This document shows, in pieces, positions 10,689 to 22,982 of a stretch of 64,000 nucleotides of DNA; position 1 is the first letter of the stretch, and every line of letters starts with the position of its first letter. Both the position numbers and the translations under genes were made by a program. Where the stretch lies: positions 62,001 through 126,000 of the forward strand of contig CAJNYU010004111.1 in the NCBI GenBank assembly GCA_905331475.1, given 5' to 3'. The notes beneath the pieces are model-generated. The model searched no databases, was not told the origin of the DNA, and worked only from the letters and a program-made list of their open reading frames with translations. The stretch comes from Rotaria socialis (Eukaryota; Rotifera; Eurotatoria; Philodinida; Philodinidae).

Positions 10689-12033
10689 TTAGATTTTGTT
10701 GAATGCAACAATATCAACCGATTGAACGAAATCTTCAAATTCACAAATTTTTTCTTCAAGGAAATCGGTTCCAATCTAAAAAAAACAAATTTAACAAAAC
10801 ACAAGAAACATTAAAAATAAATCTACTTTATCGTCTTCAACAACACAACCAATTTGTAATTTTTTAACACCAAAAGCGACTGGCATAAGTTTAGCTACAA
10901 ATAATAAATAAAATACAACTAGATTGCAATGTATCGATTTACTAACATTGCCCCCAGACAAGACCATCAGCTGCAATTGATCGAACTGCATTTTCCAAAG
11001 CTGCAAGATCAGTTTCATCATCCCAAGGTTTAACATCCAATACAATTGTACTTTTAGCAATAATCTGCACCTCTAACAGAAACAAAAAAAAATGAGTAAC
11101 ATTTATTATAGATCAAATCAATAGAGAAATCATTATTTACTATTAGATTTTTTTGCTGCATAGGCAGCTAAACGTTGTTTTGTTTCTTCACTTTGTTCTT
11201 CATCATCTGAACCAAATAAATCAATATCATCATCATCAGCAGCAGCAGGTTTAGGTTCAGCTGGCTTCTGAAATAAGAAATAATACATTTATTAAAGCTA
11301 CATACTTAAAAAAACACGAAGAAAAAAGAAATCTTATTCTACACAGAAGAAGAAGAACGTTGTTTTTCTCATTCTCTCTGTATGATGTGTGTATGCATAT
11401 ATCTGACCGGAGAGATCGTTTGTTTGTTTATTTCAAGTTGTTCGACACGTCGTCTGAGATCATCGAGCATTCGTAAAATATTTTTATGTGTTCCTTCAAC
11501 ATTTAATAGACGTTGTTCCGTAGTTGTATCCACTTCAGTCGACGTTTTTGACGTCGAATCGGCTTTGTTAATTAATTTTCTTACATCACGAATTTGTTCA
11601 CTTAGACTTGCCTGCAAGATTTACGAGAAATTTATCATATTTATGTACAAATATGGATGCATCCATGCATTTAAACGGGTTATATCAACAATGCATGGTA
11701 ATGGAAATCAACGATTAACACACATAAAAACAATAGGGTACAAACAGTTGTACAATTCGCGAAGGATTTTTCATGCTAAGATAGTTTTTTTTCTTTTTTT
11801 TGGAAAACCAGTCGTACCTGTTCTTGCTGTTTTACTGGTTCAACTTTTTCTTTTTTCACTTCTTGAACACATGATGTTGTAACAGATGGTTTTCCACTCT
11901 AATAATGAAATTATTCATCGGGCCTAGTCGATGATTATTAAAAACTTACGAAAGCTTTAAAATGTGTTTGTTCAGCAAGTTCAGCTTCATATTTAGAAAA
12001 CCAAGTGTTCACATGAATTAAATGTTCAAGCAT
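10689..12033 (-). CDS. EEF1D: Translation elongation factor eEF1B delta
   Basis: Seven exons on the minus strand: 12033-11950, 11898-11818, 11611-11408, 11267-11141, 11072-10947, 10894-10827 and 10775-10689, all with GT..AG introns and matching phases, encoding 258 residues. The N-terminus has the [19 protein letters not shown] segment like the eEF1D start, followed by a leucine zipper ([18 protein letters not shown]), an acidic CK2-type block ([18 protein letters not shown]) and the C-terminal guanine-nucleotide exchange domain ([53 protein letters not shown] at the C-terminus). The role is GDP/GTP exchange on eEF1A in the cytosolic eEF1 complex; the zipper distinguishes it from eEF1B beta. 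The gene is intact and close in length to other animal short isoforms. Confidence 0.93.
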
Positions 12034-12181
12034 TGTTGATAGTTTTACGATATGATGGCAAATAAAAAGTACAATATCTGAAAATCATCAATAATAGTAT
12101 TTATGCACATAGGTACATTTACATGTTGAAATTTATGATGTAATATTTCTCAAGTAATTACGTAACAAAGTTATTTATTTT

Positions 12182-12577
12182 TCAAAGTTGCGCTAATTGT
12201 CCTTCTAGTTCTTTGACACGTTGTCGACTTCGTTGTAATTCCGGATTATTTTTCAATTCATATAATTTATTCCGTATTGTTTCTGTTCGCATTGAAGCTA
12301 AATTAAAATCTAGCCAAGATCCATAACAGGAATCTTCATGTGGTAAACCCGATGATATACGTTCTAGATTAGCTACACTTGTATGTAATAGTTGTTGAAC
12401 CGTTTGAGCATTATCTGAAAAACTTCGTGCTAATGATTCGATTTGTTCACGAGGAATTTGTTCAGAACTTAATTGCTGAACGATATTGCCTGCATTCCAA
12501 AGCATTGTTGTTAATTTGTCTTCAGCTGTACGTAATTGATCAAGAGTATGACATGTTGTGTTAGTAAAATCCGTCAT
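12182..12577 (-). CDS. MED11: Mediator subunit 11-like protein
   Basis: Single-exon frame of 131 residues, ATG at 12575-12577. The pattern LDQLRTAEDKLTTMLWNAG, then SFSDNAQTVQQLLHTSVANL, then the block SGLPHEDSCYGSW corresponds to the MED11 family signature (an AG motif in the first helix, PHE-G/D-S-x-Y after the second) and the length fits. MED11 is a head-module subunit of the Mediator complex that contacts TFIIH and RNA polymerase II in the nucleus. It lies 148 bp upstream of the eEF1B-delta start on the same strand, close spacing for unrelated genes. The similarity is by motif recall, so another small helical protein cannot be fully excluded. Confidence 0.65.
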   Translation of the reverse strand: MTDFTNTTCHTLDQLRTAEDKLTTMLWNAGNIVQQLSSEQIPREQIESLARSFSDNAQTVQQLLHTSVANLERISSGLPHEDSCYGSWLDFNLASMRTETIRNKLYELKNNPELQRSRQRVKELEGQLAQL

Positions 12578-15158
12578 GGTGCTAGAAACTAATATTAAAT
12601 TTATGACGATTTTTTAACAATGTTATATTATTATAGTTAAGGTCCATCATCATCATCATCATCATCAATTAGTGATTGGTTAAAAAATATTATCAAATAA
12701 AACTTAAAAATAAAAACTTAAAAATAAAAAATAAAAAAATAAACATTTTTCAGTAATTTTTCGCCCTCAAAAAAAATCATTTTGTTTGACGAACTCAAAT
12801 TTCATTGGCTCATTAGTCAGCCAATCAAAACCGTATCGACAAACGTAGTTGAACTTGTCTGTGGATTTAACTCTTCAATCTATATTAAGTTTCATGCCTG
12901 AAAGAAGCCAAGACCAAACTTTGTAGTCGTCTTATAATTCGTATGCATCTGGAACTTGTTTTTGAACATTATATTGATGATTCAAAGAGGAACAAGAAAA
13001 TGCCAGTAGAATGTACAAAAAGAAGTGTTGAAATAAAAAAGCTCTACAAAAGCAACAACAAGAAGTCAATTTAATTATTGTTTACAATAGTACACATTTA
13101 CAGTTGGCAATTAAAAAGAAGTGTAGTCTTGTTATAGAGAAATATATATTGATTGATAGTGGTAATGGTAATAATATAAAGCAATTGAGTCTGCTGTAAC
13201 TTTCTTCAAATAGAAATTTGAAGTAAAACCATTTTTCTAGTCAAAATTTATGTATTTGCCAATATTGTTTATGATATTTTTAAATTTATTTAGTGAGAAT
13301 AACCATCAAACTGTTCATGTAATCAATTTCAAATATCTCTTTGTATACTTTTCTCGCATGTTTCGAATTTATATGATTTTCATAAAGATAAAAATTTATC
13401 GTATCTTAAATATCTCAACATCAGGCAATCTGCTGTTTAAGTTTTATTTTACTAAAAAGACTAATCCTTTATATTTCCAATATTGCTCTAGAAATCCTAA
13501 ACAACTTCTGTTTTTAAAATTGTATCCTATGCATATCTCAAAGTCAGGTCACTACGAAGCACGACTGAGACTGCCAGAATATCTAAATGAAAAACAAGGA
13601 ATCTCAAGTTGACTGATTCTGTTCTTCACTGTTTATCATGTGATACTGTAGAAATTCGGTTCGATATCTAAATCACTTGAAAGCAGGGTGAGTGTGTGGC
13701 TAGGGTTGTCGAATTTAAATCTAAAAAATTTATTAGATCGAGAAACAAATTTTCAAAAATTTAAATTAAAAAACAATAAAATTGTATGAAAGTCAAATTG
13801 ATTAAATTTTGATAATTAGTAGATAAACACAATTTTTGACTGAATTGTTATTATTTCAAGTCAAATTATAGTGTCTTTCTTGTTTTCTAAAGTTCAAGCT
13901 AGTCATTCTTCTACGAATTGTGCTAATAAATATATTTTTAGGAGTATCTCGTTATTTTGAAGAAAAAAGTTGATGGATCCTGCATAATCTGTAGAGAAAT
14001 TTTAACTGTTATGAACTAATATGAACCTAAAGTACTAGGCTCTCGTCTCATTTAGTATTTACAACTGTTAAAATCACGTATTTCCACATAGTGATAATAT
14101 CCAGAAAAAAAATACTAAAATCCTCTACTGAGATGTTTATATAAGTGCTACTCGAAGTGTTGATCGAGGAACAGGAGTATAACAAACATCAATTTCCATT
14201 TCGCCTTGCTCTTTGATGTTGTCATCTATCATGCTTAATTGGTGTTCATCACAATTTTATTTGATTGCAACAACATGATGAACGTGGGTGTGGATGTTGA
14301 TTTCATGAATGCGAAGATACAGTCACCCTTTCAGTTGTAATCCAATCTTGAATGAGAACTAATGCGATCCATACCAACCGCATATATACTGATACATTTA
14401 TGTTCTCATTATGACCTGATTTATTTTATTGATTTCAAGTAAGTCGAGGACTGAAACTGACGCCGAACCGTTGATGATCGGCCAAAAGCAAAATGAAAAG
14501 TTTCTCATATCGCTTGAAGCCATCGTAATTTTGTAGGAGCCACATGAAACGTATCTATATTTAACGAAACAACGGAGAAGCTTATACAAAACTTTTAGGA
14601 TTTGGTAAAAAGCGTTTCTTTTTAGTATAGTGAACTATTCTTATTAGGTGAATCAACTAATACAGTATATATACATAAATAGATCGCACAAACGGTGACT
14701 TATGCGAAAAATCTAACCGTTCAACGCTTTACAAACTTACTTGATGAGCCCTTCACATTAGAGGAATCACTCAAGTCAGTCATTGGGCACTGAAGGTTTA
14801 CGAACATTATTTCCTATCGATTGTCAAAATCAGTTGGGGCATATTCATTTTTCAAAGATGCAAAAAAATGTTACTTTAATATCTTGATCTTTTTTTGAAG
14901 TTGCCAAGCAAGTGCATTTGGTCAATTGTGTGCATATTATATACCTCACAGAAATACAACCGACTGATCTGCTGATCGCTACACCTTTTCGTACACCCTC
15001 ATGACTAGCTTCAACAAACGAATTTTCAGGTATTATACCACCTAAAATTTTCTTTATTATTACACAGTTGTTTTATAATGAGAGGTTGATGATATTGTTG
15101 GTGAAAATTGCATCGATTTAGAATAAGACTCTAATATGCACTAAATATGCAGGCTAAA
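12578..15158. other. Gene-poor intergenic region
   Basis: It holds a (CAT)n microsatellite at 12645-12667, AAAATA-rich low-complexity sequence to about 12760, and a second copy of the 16-mer CAGGGTGAGTGTGTGG at 13684-13699. A 120-codon plus-strand frame at 13250-13612 is hydrophobic at first but shows no family, good start context or splice partners. The interval 14170-15158 holds nothing I can name. Confidence 0.4.
12645..12667. repeat. (CAT)n microsatellite
   Basis: About eight consecutive CAT units, 68 bp upstream of the MED11-like start codon. Confidence 0.9.
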
Positions 15159-15641
15159 TACCCATGTGATTCAAACCGGAAAAAACGACGGTTTACCGTT
15201 CGGTATAATGTGCGCTCTACCGCCGGTTTTTCATGAAAGTGATGCATCCTTTTGCATAGTATAGAAATGACTGAATCTTTTTTAAGTCTGTTAAAACCGG
15301 CAGAATCGTGTTGAACTCGGTGCGCTCTGATAATGTCGATGTGCCTGAGTCGCCTGTAGTATAGCCACAGCTCTCAAATCAGTTCCATTTATGAGATGAA
15401 TATTTTATTAAAGATGTCTCTGTATAAATAATAATTCTCAAAATATATACTAAAATTGTTTTGTTTTCGATTAATTCAAATTCTTTTTCCGAAATAAATA
15501 GGGATTTGGCAAAAAGCGGTTTCTGGAAGCCTTTTTAGCTGGGACTGGAGCTTTTAAGCGCTATACTGCCGGCACACAGCCGGTTATTATGAGTACCGAA
15601 GTATACCAGTGGTAGTGACAAAAACTGTGCGACATGGGTAG
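15159..15641. repeat. Short element with ACCCATGT terminal inverted repeats
   Basis: TACCCATGTG at 15159 is inverted as ACATGGGTAG at 15632-15641. The interior (about 480 bp) is enriched in degenerate CCGG-type words: AACCGGAAAAAACGACGG, ACCGCCGGTTTTTC, AAACCGGCAG, GCCGGCACACAGCCGG. The same end sequence recurs in the element at 53.7-54.6 kb, which supports a real family. There is no coding capacity. Confidence 0.5.
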
Positions 15642-17969
15642 TACCGAACACTCTTTCACTTCTGACATGCATTGCCCTCCAACGTGCATACTCATCTGCA
15701 TCTATCTCCTAAAACCTCATGAACAAAATTTCCTCTTTCTTTTCTTTGTCTCGTATAGATTTTAATTGACGGCATAAATATATTTATCACATAAACTCTT
15801 AACAATTTGTGTCTTTAGAAACATTCTCAGTCAGTAAATATATTCTAAATAAATTCGAAGCATTGCGTATATTTTCATTCGAATGTCATGTATTATGAGG
15901 ACGAATCAGGTAAAGCTGGTATCGTCGTCCTAATGGAGCATGTCGTTATTTTTTATTATCATCACTGTGGAAGTTTGGTTAAATCCTATGGTCTTGACAT
16001 TTGTTGCCGTGCACGATCTTGTAATGATTAAAAATAGTTAAGTGTGGTATATTGTTGTGCTTTTAATGAATTTTTCGTTTAAAAGCTTCTTTCATTAAAG
16101 GATATAACTTGGTCAATAAATTCATACATTGAGGGTGAGTCTAGTAACCATGATCATGATTTCATCTTTGGCCAAGGACTCTTGAAGCAATTTCGGACTG
16201 ATGTGAGTTTGCTCTTTATTTAGACCCACACACTTCAAGAGTATCCCTATTTTTACGTATTAATGAATGTTTATTTGAGTATGATAATGATAAAGATCTA
16301 TCAATATGGCTTGTTTTTCTCTGGCAGATATGCGAAATTTGCTATCTGACAGAGGACTAGTAAGAACAGCCGATTCAGTGCTGGCTGATAACAATGATGA
16401 TGGTGATGCATTTTTTGTTTTTTGCCTATCAGTTTCAGACAGCATTTTTGGTAGATCACCTAAGGGACAGCATGTTTGAAGAAATATAATTAATAGAAAG
16501 CTTATAGGTATTCTAGCATAACAGTTAAAGTCTATCAGTTTATTGTATGCCTTTTTTGTTATTTTTAATTTTTTTGTCATCTGAGAATTATTAACAGAGC
16601 ACTATGACATTGACTGCCTTCTTGATTTCCATTGAAGATTCGCTGTTATTCGACTGAACAGTAAATTTTGGTGTTTAAGCTATTCTTTTAACGATTTCCT
16701 GGATGATAATCGACTCCATTGGTGTTGAAACGAGGTAAATAATTCTTAATACTCATAATATGTTTCGTATTGGTGTCACGTGATTGATATTATTTATATG
16801 ATATATTATAATAGGCGGTTGAAATTTTATTGTAATGACTTAATGGTGTATTAATTGAACTTTCAGTTTGATATAATGAACTGAGATGATCACTTTGAGT
16901 GCCATTTGATTCTATAAAAAGTACTTTTGATGACAATTTCATTCGTTCTTTTTTTATCTGTATCACATAAAAAGAAATGATTAGAATAAAGTTTTCAAAT
17001 AAATTCGTTAATGTAGTCAATTTTTAATTATAATGTTTTTTTCATTGTATAACAATTATAAGGGTATTTTCGATCTTACCCGATCATTTTCAACCCAATA
17101 TAATGATTTTGAAAACTGATGTGACAAGAAAAAAAGGTGATACAAAGCAAAAAAATACAGGCGACAATGTGTTAGTTGAATGTATGCATTTTTTTAAGAT
17201 CAAAAACATTATCAGAGTAAACATAAACATTATTATAGAATAAAAAATATTTGAATTAGCAAAACAAAGGAAAGCGATCTCTAGAATCAATCTTCTTTTC
17301 ATCATCACATTATTCATTAAAAAAAGAATATACACTAATTTCAGATCATAATGACATGAATGTAAATTTCAAATATTCGATGTGTTAATTAGAACATTCC
17401 ATGAACATTATTGGAATTATCATTAGTTCAATAATGAAATTTAAGTGGTTCAAAAACTTTCCCACCTTCTAAATTTTTTGTAAATGAATTAATTTTATAT
17501 TTTAAATGTTTTAAAGAAGATATTTGGTTGAAATTGAAAAATTATGTTGATTGCAGCACGTTCGATTGAATACTGAGTGAAAAAGACAATCAAAATAAAA
17601 ACTGTCATCACCAGTTCATGTGAACAAATCCTTATCTTTGTTTATTGTTAAGGATCCATATTAAACCTCAATCCAAGATAATAGTTCACACCAAATGGAT
17701 TATTAATTTGGAATACTATATAATGTCGGATGAAGCAACATGACAGAACAATAGAAAAAGATGAAGAATAAAATAATTCTAAAATTATATAATACCATTA
17801 CAAAATAAAAATGGCAATGCCGATAGGTTTGTTTAGTGGTTTGATTTCATCCGAAATAAATGGTACGATGGACAGTTGGAATATTTCGTTTTATAGAAGA
17901 ATGGATTTTGATGTTTGGATTTAAAAAATTGTTTTTGTCTCATTGGTTCTAGGATATTAATCTGAACCT
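15642..17969. other. Intergenic region with possible minor exons
   Basis: No complete gene. On the minus strand three frames could be exons: 16260-16465 after a TTAG acceptor (GDLPKMLSETDRQK, then an S-rich tail), 16793-16960 (IKKERMKLSSKVLF, then an S/T/Y-rich tail) and a hydrophobic frame at 17090-17335. They have the look of a membrane protein with a cytoplasmic tail, but I could not connect them by phase. A GAGGGTGAGT motif sits at about 16131. Confidence 0.3.
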
Positions 17970-18660
17970 GGTACCCAGGTGAAAATATACGGTACGTATA
18001 CGACTGTTTATGACGTATTGACGGACCATATTTCAGTGAGATTATGACTGTGTATATTGGTAATATGACATTGTATAAGGTACCGTATTACTGTATTCGA
18101 GATTACGGAACATTCCGGGCTGTTTAAGGCTTCATATGGCGTGTAAACTGTTGCAGTCGGCAGCGTTGCGCAGCAAAAAAATAAAAATAACTGTATCCAT
18201 TGCCCTGAATAGTGTGATAACCGTATTCCTGACTAACGTAATATCTACGGCTCAATTATGATTGTTTTACGAGAACAGCGCATGTGCATATAAAGTGGGT
18301 TGGAAAGTGGATGAATTGTGATATGGCTTCATTCTCAATTGATTTTAGCAAAATTGATTTTGAAAACTGTTCATGGCAGTGGCACAATACTGATATACTG
18401 TTTGCAATAGAGAAGCTTCAATCAGATAAAAAAAAGAATTGGAACTATTTAATGGAACGATTGGTATCCATGTCCAAGAAAACGGTGTAAAACGTTGAAA
18501 AGCGGCGCTGTTTTCCGTCAGCTCGAAAAATGGCGAACAAAGTGTTTAGAACGATGACCATTTTCTAGCGAAAACAACGGTCCGTAGAACGAGCTGACGG
18601 ATTACGGTGAAATAACATGAAAATGAATGCATTATTATACTGTTTTATAGCCGCTTCAGG
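17970..18660. repeat. Region saturated with ACGG/CCGT words
   Basis: Starting near GGTACCCAGGTG (17970), words such as ATACGGTACG, GACGGACC, ACCGTATTACTG, TTACGGAAC, ACCGTATTCC, CTACGGC and further on AACAACGGTCCG and GGATTACGG appear on both strands over about 640 bp. It resembles the other word-filled elements in the window but no convincing terminal repeat was found. A 68-codon plus frame at 18284-18490 lies inside and shows no family. Confidence 0.35.
18515..18600. repeat. 11-bp perfect inverted repeat
   Basis: CCGTCAGCTCG at 18515-18525 and CGAGCTGACGG at 18590-18600 form a stem with a 64-nt loop, inside the ACGG-rich region. Confidence 0.6.
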
Positions 18661-19156
18661 CCTTCTAAGATGCCCGCTCCGACGGTCGGAACGATTGAAT
18701 TTTGATAGATTACACTGAAACGTTACTGTTGTTGTCTATTTTAGACTTTGTTAAGAAAGCAATTTTTATTGATGGTATCGGTTTTTATTTTATAATTTTG
18801 ATTATATTGTTATAATCGCATTTTTTTTCTTTGTAGGATATTAATCCATTTTGGTTAGGGTGATGCCGCACTTCAACATAATCGATATTATATGTTATCC
18901 TCGATCTTCTTGTAACTTATATTTTTTAATCTCTTTCGATACTCTCTCTTTTCGTTCTTGTGATATACATATATTATGCATGTTGTTGTTATTTTCATTG
19001 ATTTCTATAAAATAAAAATCGTGTATACACACTTATATACATTTATATCTATGCATAAGCAGATAGAACAAGAGAAGAGAGGCGTAATTCTAACAATTTT
19101 ATTCAATTGATCATAGTCCATTCATGAATTGAGAGCAAATATGAAGTTAATTTCTT
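18661..19156. other. 3' flank of the eEF2 relic
   Basis: AT-rich sequence without a supported gene or repeat. Confidence 0.4.
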
Positions 19157-22100
19157 TTACAACTTGTCAAGATAATCATCCAATGGTGGGGAATGCCTTC
19201 TTTTAATCCTTTACGTTTTCGAATAGCATTAATAATTTGTTGAACTTTAGTTGAATCATCAAATGGAACTTGATTTATAACTTCCCAATGGTCAAATATA
19301 AATTGTGAAAATCCTTGACCATATGTAGCTGAACGAAGATCAGCAGTAAAACCTATGCAAACACAATACATATGAGTAAAAAAGAAACAGATTCTTCTTT
19401 TACCAAAAGACTCATTGACTCAGAAGAATCATTCCGATAGTAGGATCCGATAAGATCCCAGAGGGAATCCTATCCTGTATCATTAAAATGTTAATAAAAC
19501 CAATGAAATTCCGTTGGATTCCTAGAAACGGATTTACAGTCGGATCCCTGCCGCTGGAATTGTTGGATCGTAAGAGATCCGATGGAATCCGATGTCGGAT
19601 TAGTTCACCTGGGGAGTGGTATATAGGCTTTAACAATAAACATTGATGTTCCAATGACTAGATTTTCTTCAAAAATATGACCACGACGACGATTTAATAT
19701 ATCATAAATACCACGAATAGCAATTTGCGACACTTAACACAATTATTACAACTCAATAAAAAATTTTAATGTTTTCTTTTCTAAACATATCTGTATTTCA
19801 TATAAATAAACTGGTTCAAAAAGTCGTGAACTAGCTGTAAGCATTGATGCATAAAGTACACGGCGGATTGTTGGAATAATTTGACCACCACCACGATGTA
19901 TAGCATCAACAAAATATACGACATCATGAATATCAAAACGCACGCCACGAACATTTTCTTCAGCATGTATACCCTCCTTTGTAGTCCATTGAAAACCAAT
20001 AACACAATAAACTTTTATTTCATTTAAATATTGTATACCTTTAGTAGAATCAATTAAAATATCGGGCCCAGTTCGTTCAGGTTCGAAACACCAAATTTTA
20101 CGTGCTCCGTTTATATCATAATCATATTTTGCATTTAAATAACGTGCACGTGCTTGAATATCTTGCTTGGATGTTACTTCACCTTTATCAATATCTTCTG
20201 GTAAACCTGCATAATTTATTGAACAAGAGTTTTTCGAATAGAATACGTGAATCTGTTTTTTTTACCATCAGGCATAGGTCGAGCTTTTAAATAGATTCGA
20301 TTATGTTTATTCGGTGATTTCGGTAGACTCATTATTTCGGATTCTTTCGAAACGCTTTCACGATAGGATATGATTGGACCAGAGACTTTTATTGAAATAC
20401 AAGCATACTCATCTTCAAGATTTTTCAAACAAACGTCAAGATGTAATTCATCAGCGCCTGCTAAAATATGCTCACCAGATTTTTCGATGATACACTTAAA
20501 TACAAAGATAAATTAATAGAGAGTTGCACCAGTAAGACAAAAGCAAAATCTTACTTGCACTATAGGATCGGATTTCATTAAACGTTTTAAGCCATCAACT
20601 AATTTTGGTAAATCAGGTGGAACTTTTGGTTCAATAGTTACAGATACGAGAGGAGTGATGCTCAATTTTGATCATCTATAAAATAAATAAATATTTTTCA
20701 TAGAACCTCAATAAAACAATATACTCGATGATTGTATGCATTTTCAAATGTTGTTATTGTACCAGTTCGAACTAGATATTGATCAACACCAACAAGACCA
20801 CAAATATTTCCACATGGCACATCTTCAATTGGTTCAATATAATGATTCATTATAAGAACTATTCTGAATATAAATTTAGTGAAAATCAGTTCTCCGATAT
20901 ATTCAATCGAATTAGAACTCAGACACGAAGATAATTTTCACATAAAGAGTTTTTAAAAACGTCCAGTAGTAAACACAATAGGCGTAGACTGGTGAGCTTT
21001 TTATTTGATTGCCTCCATGGTATTGTTTCACATAATTCTATCTGCGTTCGTCATTTAAAATCAAATCCATTAGAATACTTCGTATGGATCAAATTTCATT
21101 AATCATCTTATTTTTCTTTATCAGCATCGACTGATAGTCTTCGTTTTACAATCATAGATGTGTCCAATGTGGCCTTACACAGAACTATTTCGATTCTAAT
21201 ACTTATACGTAACTGGTCTCAATTACACTAGAGGTTCATTCTACAACTTTTTCGACTATAGGTGACGAACTCGTCACATCGTTGAACATAAGATCGAAGA
21301 AAAAAGTCTTCATACCTATAGAAGAACTTGTCTTCTGAAAATTGATTCGTATACAAATAAAAATTGTTACGTTGGACTTTTACCAGGAGCATCATGCAAC
21401 TCAAATACTTAAGAACAACAGTTAAGTTCTAGGGGACTTCCCAAGGATGAGAAAGTACAATGATTTTTAGTCTCTGTGGTTTCAATTGTTAAGTTGTTCT
21501 TCAGAAAATCATGGTTAGAAATGGAAAATCTCGCTAGAGAAATAGACAACTCATTTTTTGAAACATCATGTAGAAATATAACAATAACTTCGCGTACCGT
21601 TGAATACTTTGAATATAAAGATGGTCGTTTTTGCCTGGTACATAATTCGGACCTATAATGTGAACTGATTGATTTGATTTCATAACACCTGAAAAGACAC
21701 GACCAAACGCATAAAAACGACGCCTATCCAATGTTAGTATCATTTTTGAAATACACATCATCAGCGGGTCATATGGATCACATTCTCTAATACCCAAAAA
21801 TATTTCGTCATCATGCGGACCTAAAATATATATAAACTTAACTTAAAATAATATCAATCATTTCTTTTCCGGTAAAAATAACTTCATAAATAGGTTCTGC
21901 GAGATATTTTTGTGCAACAACAGGTGATGGTAAATGTATAGCAATCATTGTAAGAAAGAACATCATCAGGTGGTAACCATTGTTTCATTACAAGTTTTAA
22001 TAGTGCTATCATCTTGTTCTAACTCATTAAAATCTTTATCTTGTAATTTTATATTGAATTTTTCAAGTAGTTGTGTATATTCATCTATTCTATAGCTCAT

Positions 22101-22982
22101 AGTAGCTTTAAAAATTTTGAATATAGGATCAAGAACAAATTGACAAAATCCTCGGATATAACCTAATGTTCTCTTCGACAATAATTCTTTTTCTTTTGAA
22201 CATAGTTTACCTTCTTCACCAGTTTTTGACCATTTCTTTTCTCTGGGTGAAACGAAATTATCGCTCCACAATCGTTTCATTAGCTTATCAATCACAATTT
22301 CAAATTTTGACGCATACATTTCAGCGAATTCTTTTAGTGTAAAAGCCCACTCATGACGATCAGAACCGAAACCAACTGTAACTCTTGTTGGATCAATCTA
22401 AAGTAATCGTCTATGTCTTTATCTACGAGAAAATTTTTAATTTATGGTTAGTCGTAAACACTGTATCCACAAAAATTAATTTCGTTGATCAATGCATTTT
22501 CCATTATAGTTAAAAACTGAAGTTTCTTACTCTTAAACCACCCATTGGACCCTTATCATCACCATAAGTAGTAATGATACCAATTATGTTTTCAACAATA
22601 CGTTGAAATTTCTGAAAAGGATCATCTTATTCAAATTTTAATTCAAGTAAAGCACGATCCATTTCATTCATAAATACAATTGGTTTAATACGTTTAGTAA
22701 TACATAGGTTGATTTAGATGTATAAGATCGTTCTTGTTCATCTTTTTCTGTATAAGCACAACGGATTTCATCACCATTTTGTGAAGCAATTATACCAGAT
22801 TTGCATACAAACAAATCAGTGAATGTTGATTTTTCATGATCGGCATGAGTAATAACGGATATACTTCGAATATTTTTGCTGTTGCTCATTAAACTATGAA
22901 TTTCATCAACAGTTTTTTTTACCTATGAGGAATATTAGTTATCGCATTTTTTTGTTCTTTTGTTTCAACTAAAATTTACCGT
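19157..22982 (-). pseudogene. EEF2: Elongation factor 2 (eEF2) pseudogene
   Basis: The minus strand carries eEF2 in order: KNIRSISVITHADHEKSTFT (G1 motif with Glu in place of the GKS glycine), [122 protein letters not shown] with the diphthamide-site [31 protein letters not shown] and [11 protein letters not shown]. Lesions: ACG (22980-22982) where the start ATG is expected; loss of most of the G-domain core between KST and KRIKP (near 22700); a TAA at 22627-22629 in the LELKFE block; single-base frameshifts near 21985, 21945 and 20670; and a frameshift before the final PLDDYLDKL, ending at 19157. Introns are retained, so it is a decayed gene copy, not a processed one. eEF2 drives ribosomal translocation; this copy cannot. 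Confidence 0.92.
19421..19615. repeat. GGATCC/ATCGGAT word cluster inside an eEF2 intron
   Basis: Between the AYIPLP and FTADLRS blocks of the eEF2 relic, about 200 bp contain many variants of one word in both orientations: GATAGGATCCGATAAGATCC, GGAATCC, TCGGATCCCTG, TTGGATCG, AGATCCGATGGAATCCGATG. This is unlike its flanks and probably an inserted non-autonomous element; the usual VNES residues of eEF2 are missing at this point. Confidence 0.45.

Noticed and set aside
10791..11060. 89-codon minus-strand frame
   Set aside because: It reads through an eEF1B-delta intron; the exon parts in their own frames give the exchange domain.
13250..13612. 120-codon hydrophobic plus-strand frame
   Set aside because: No family, no splice context; such length is reachable by chance in this composition.
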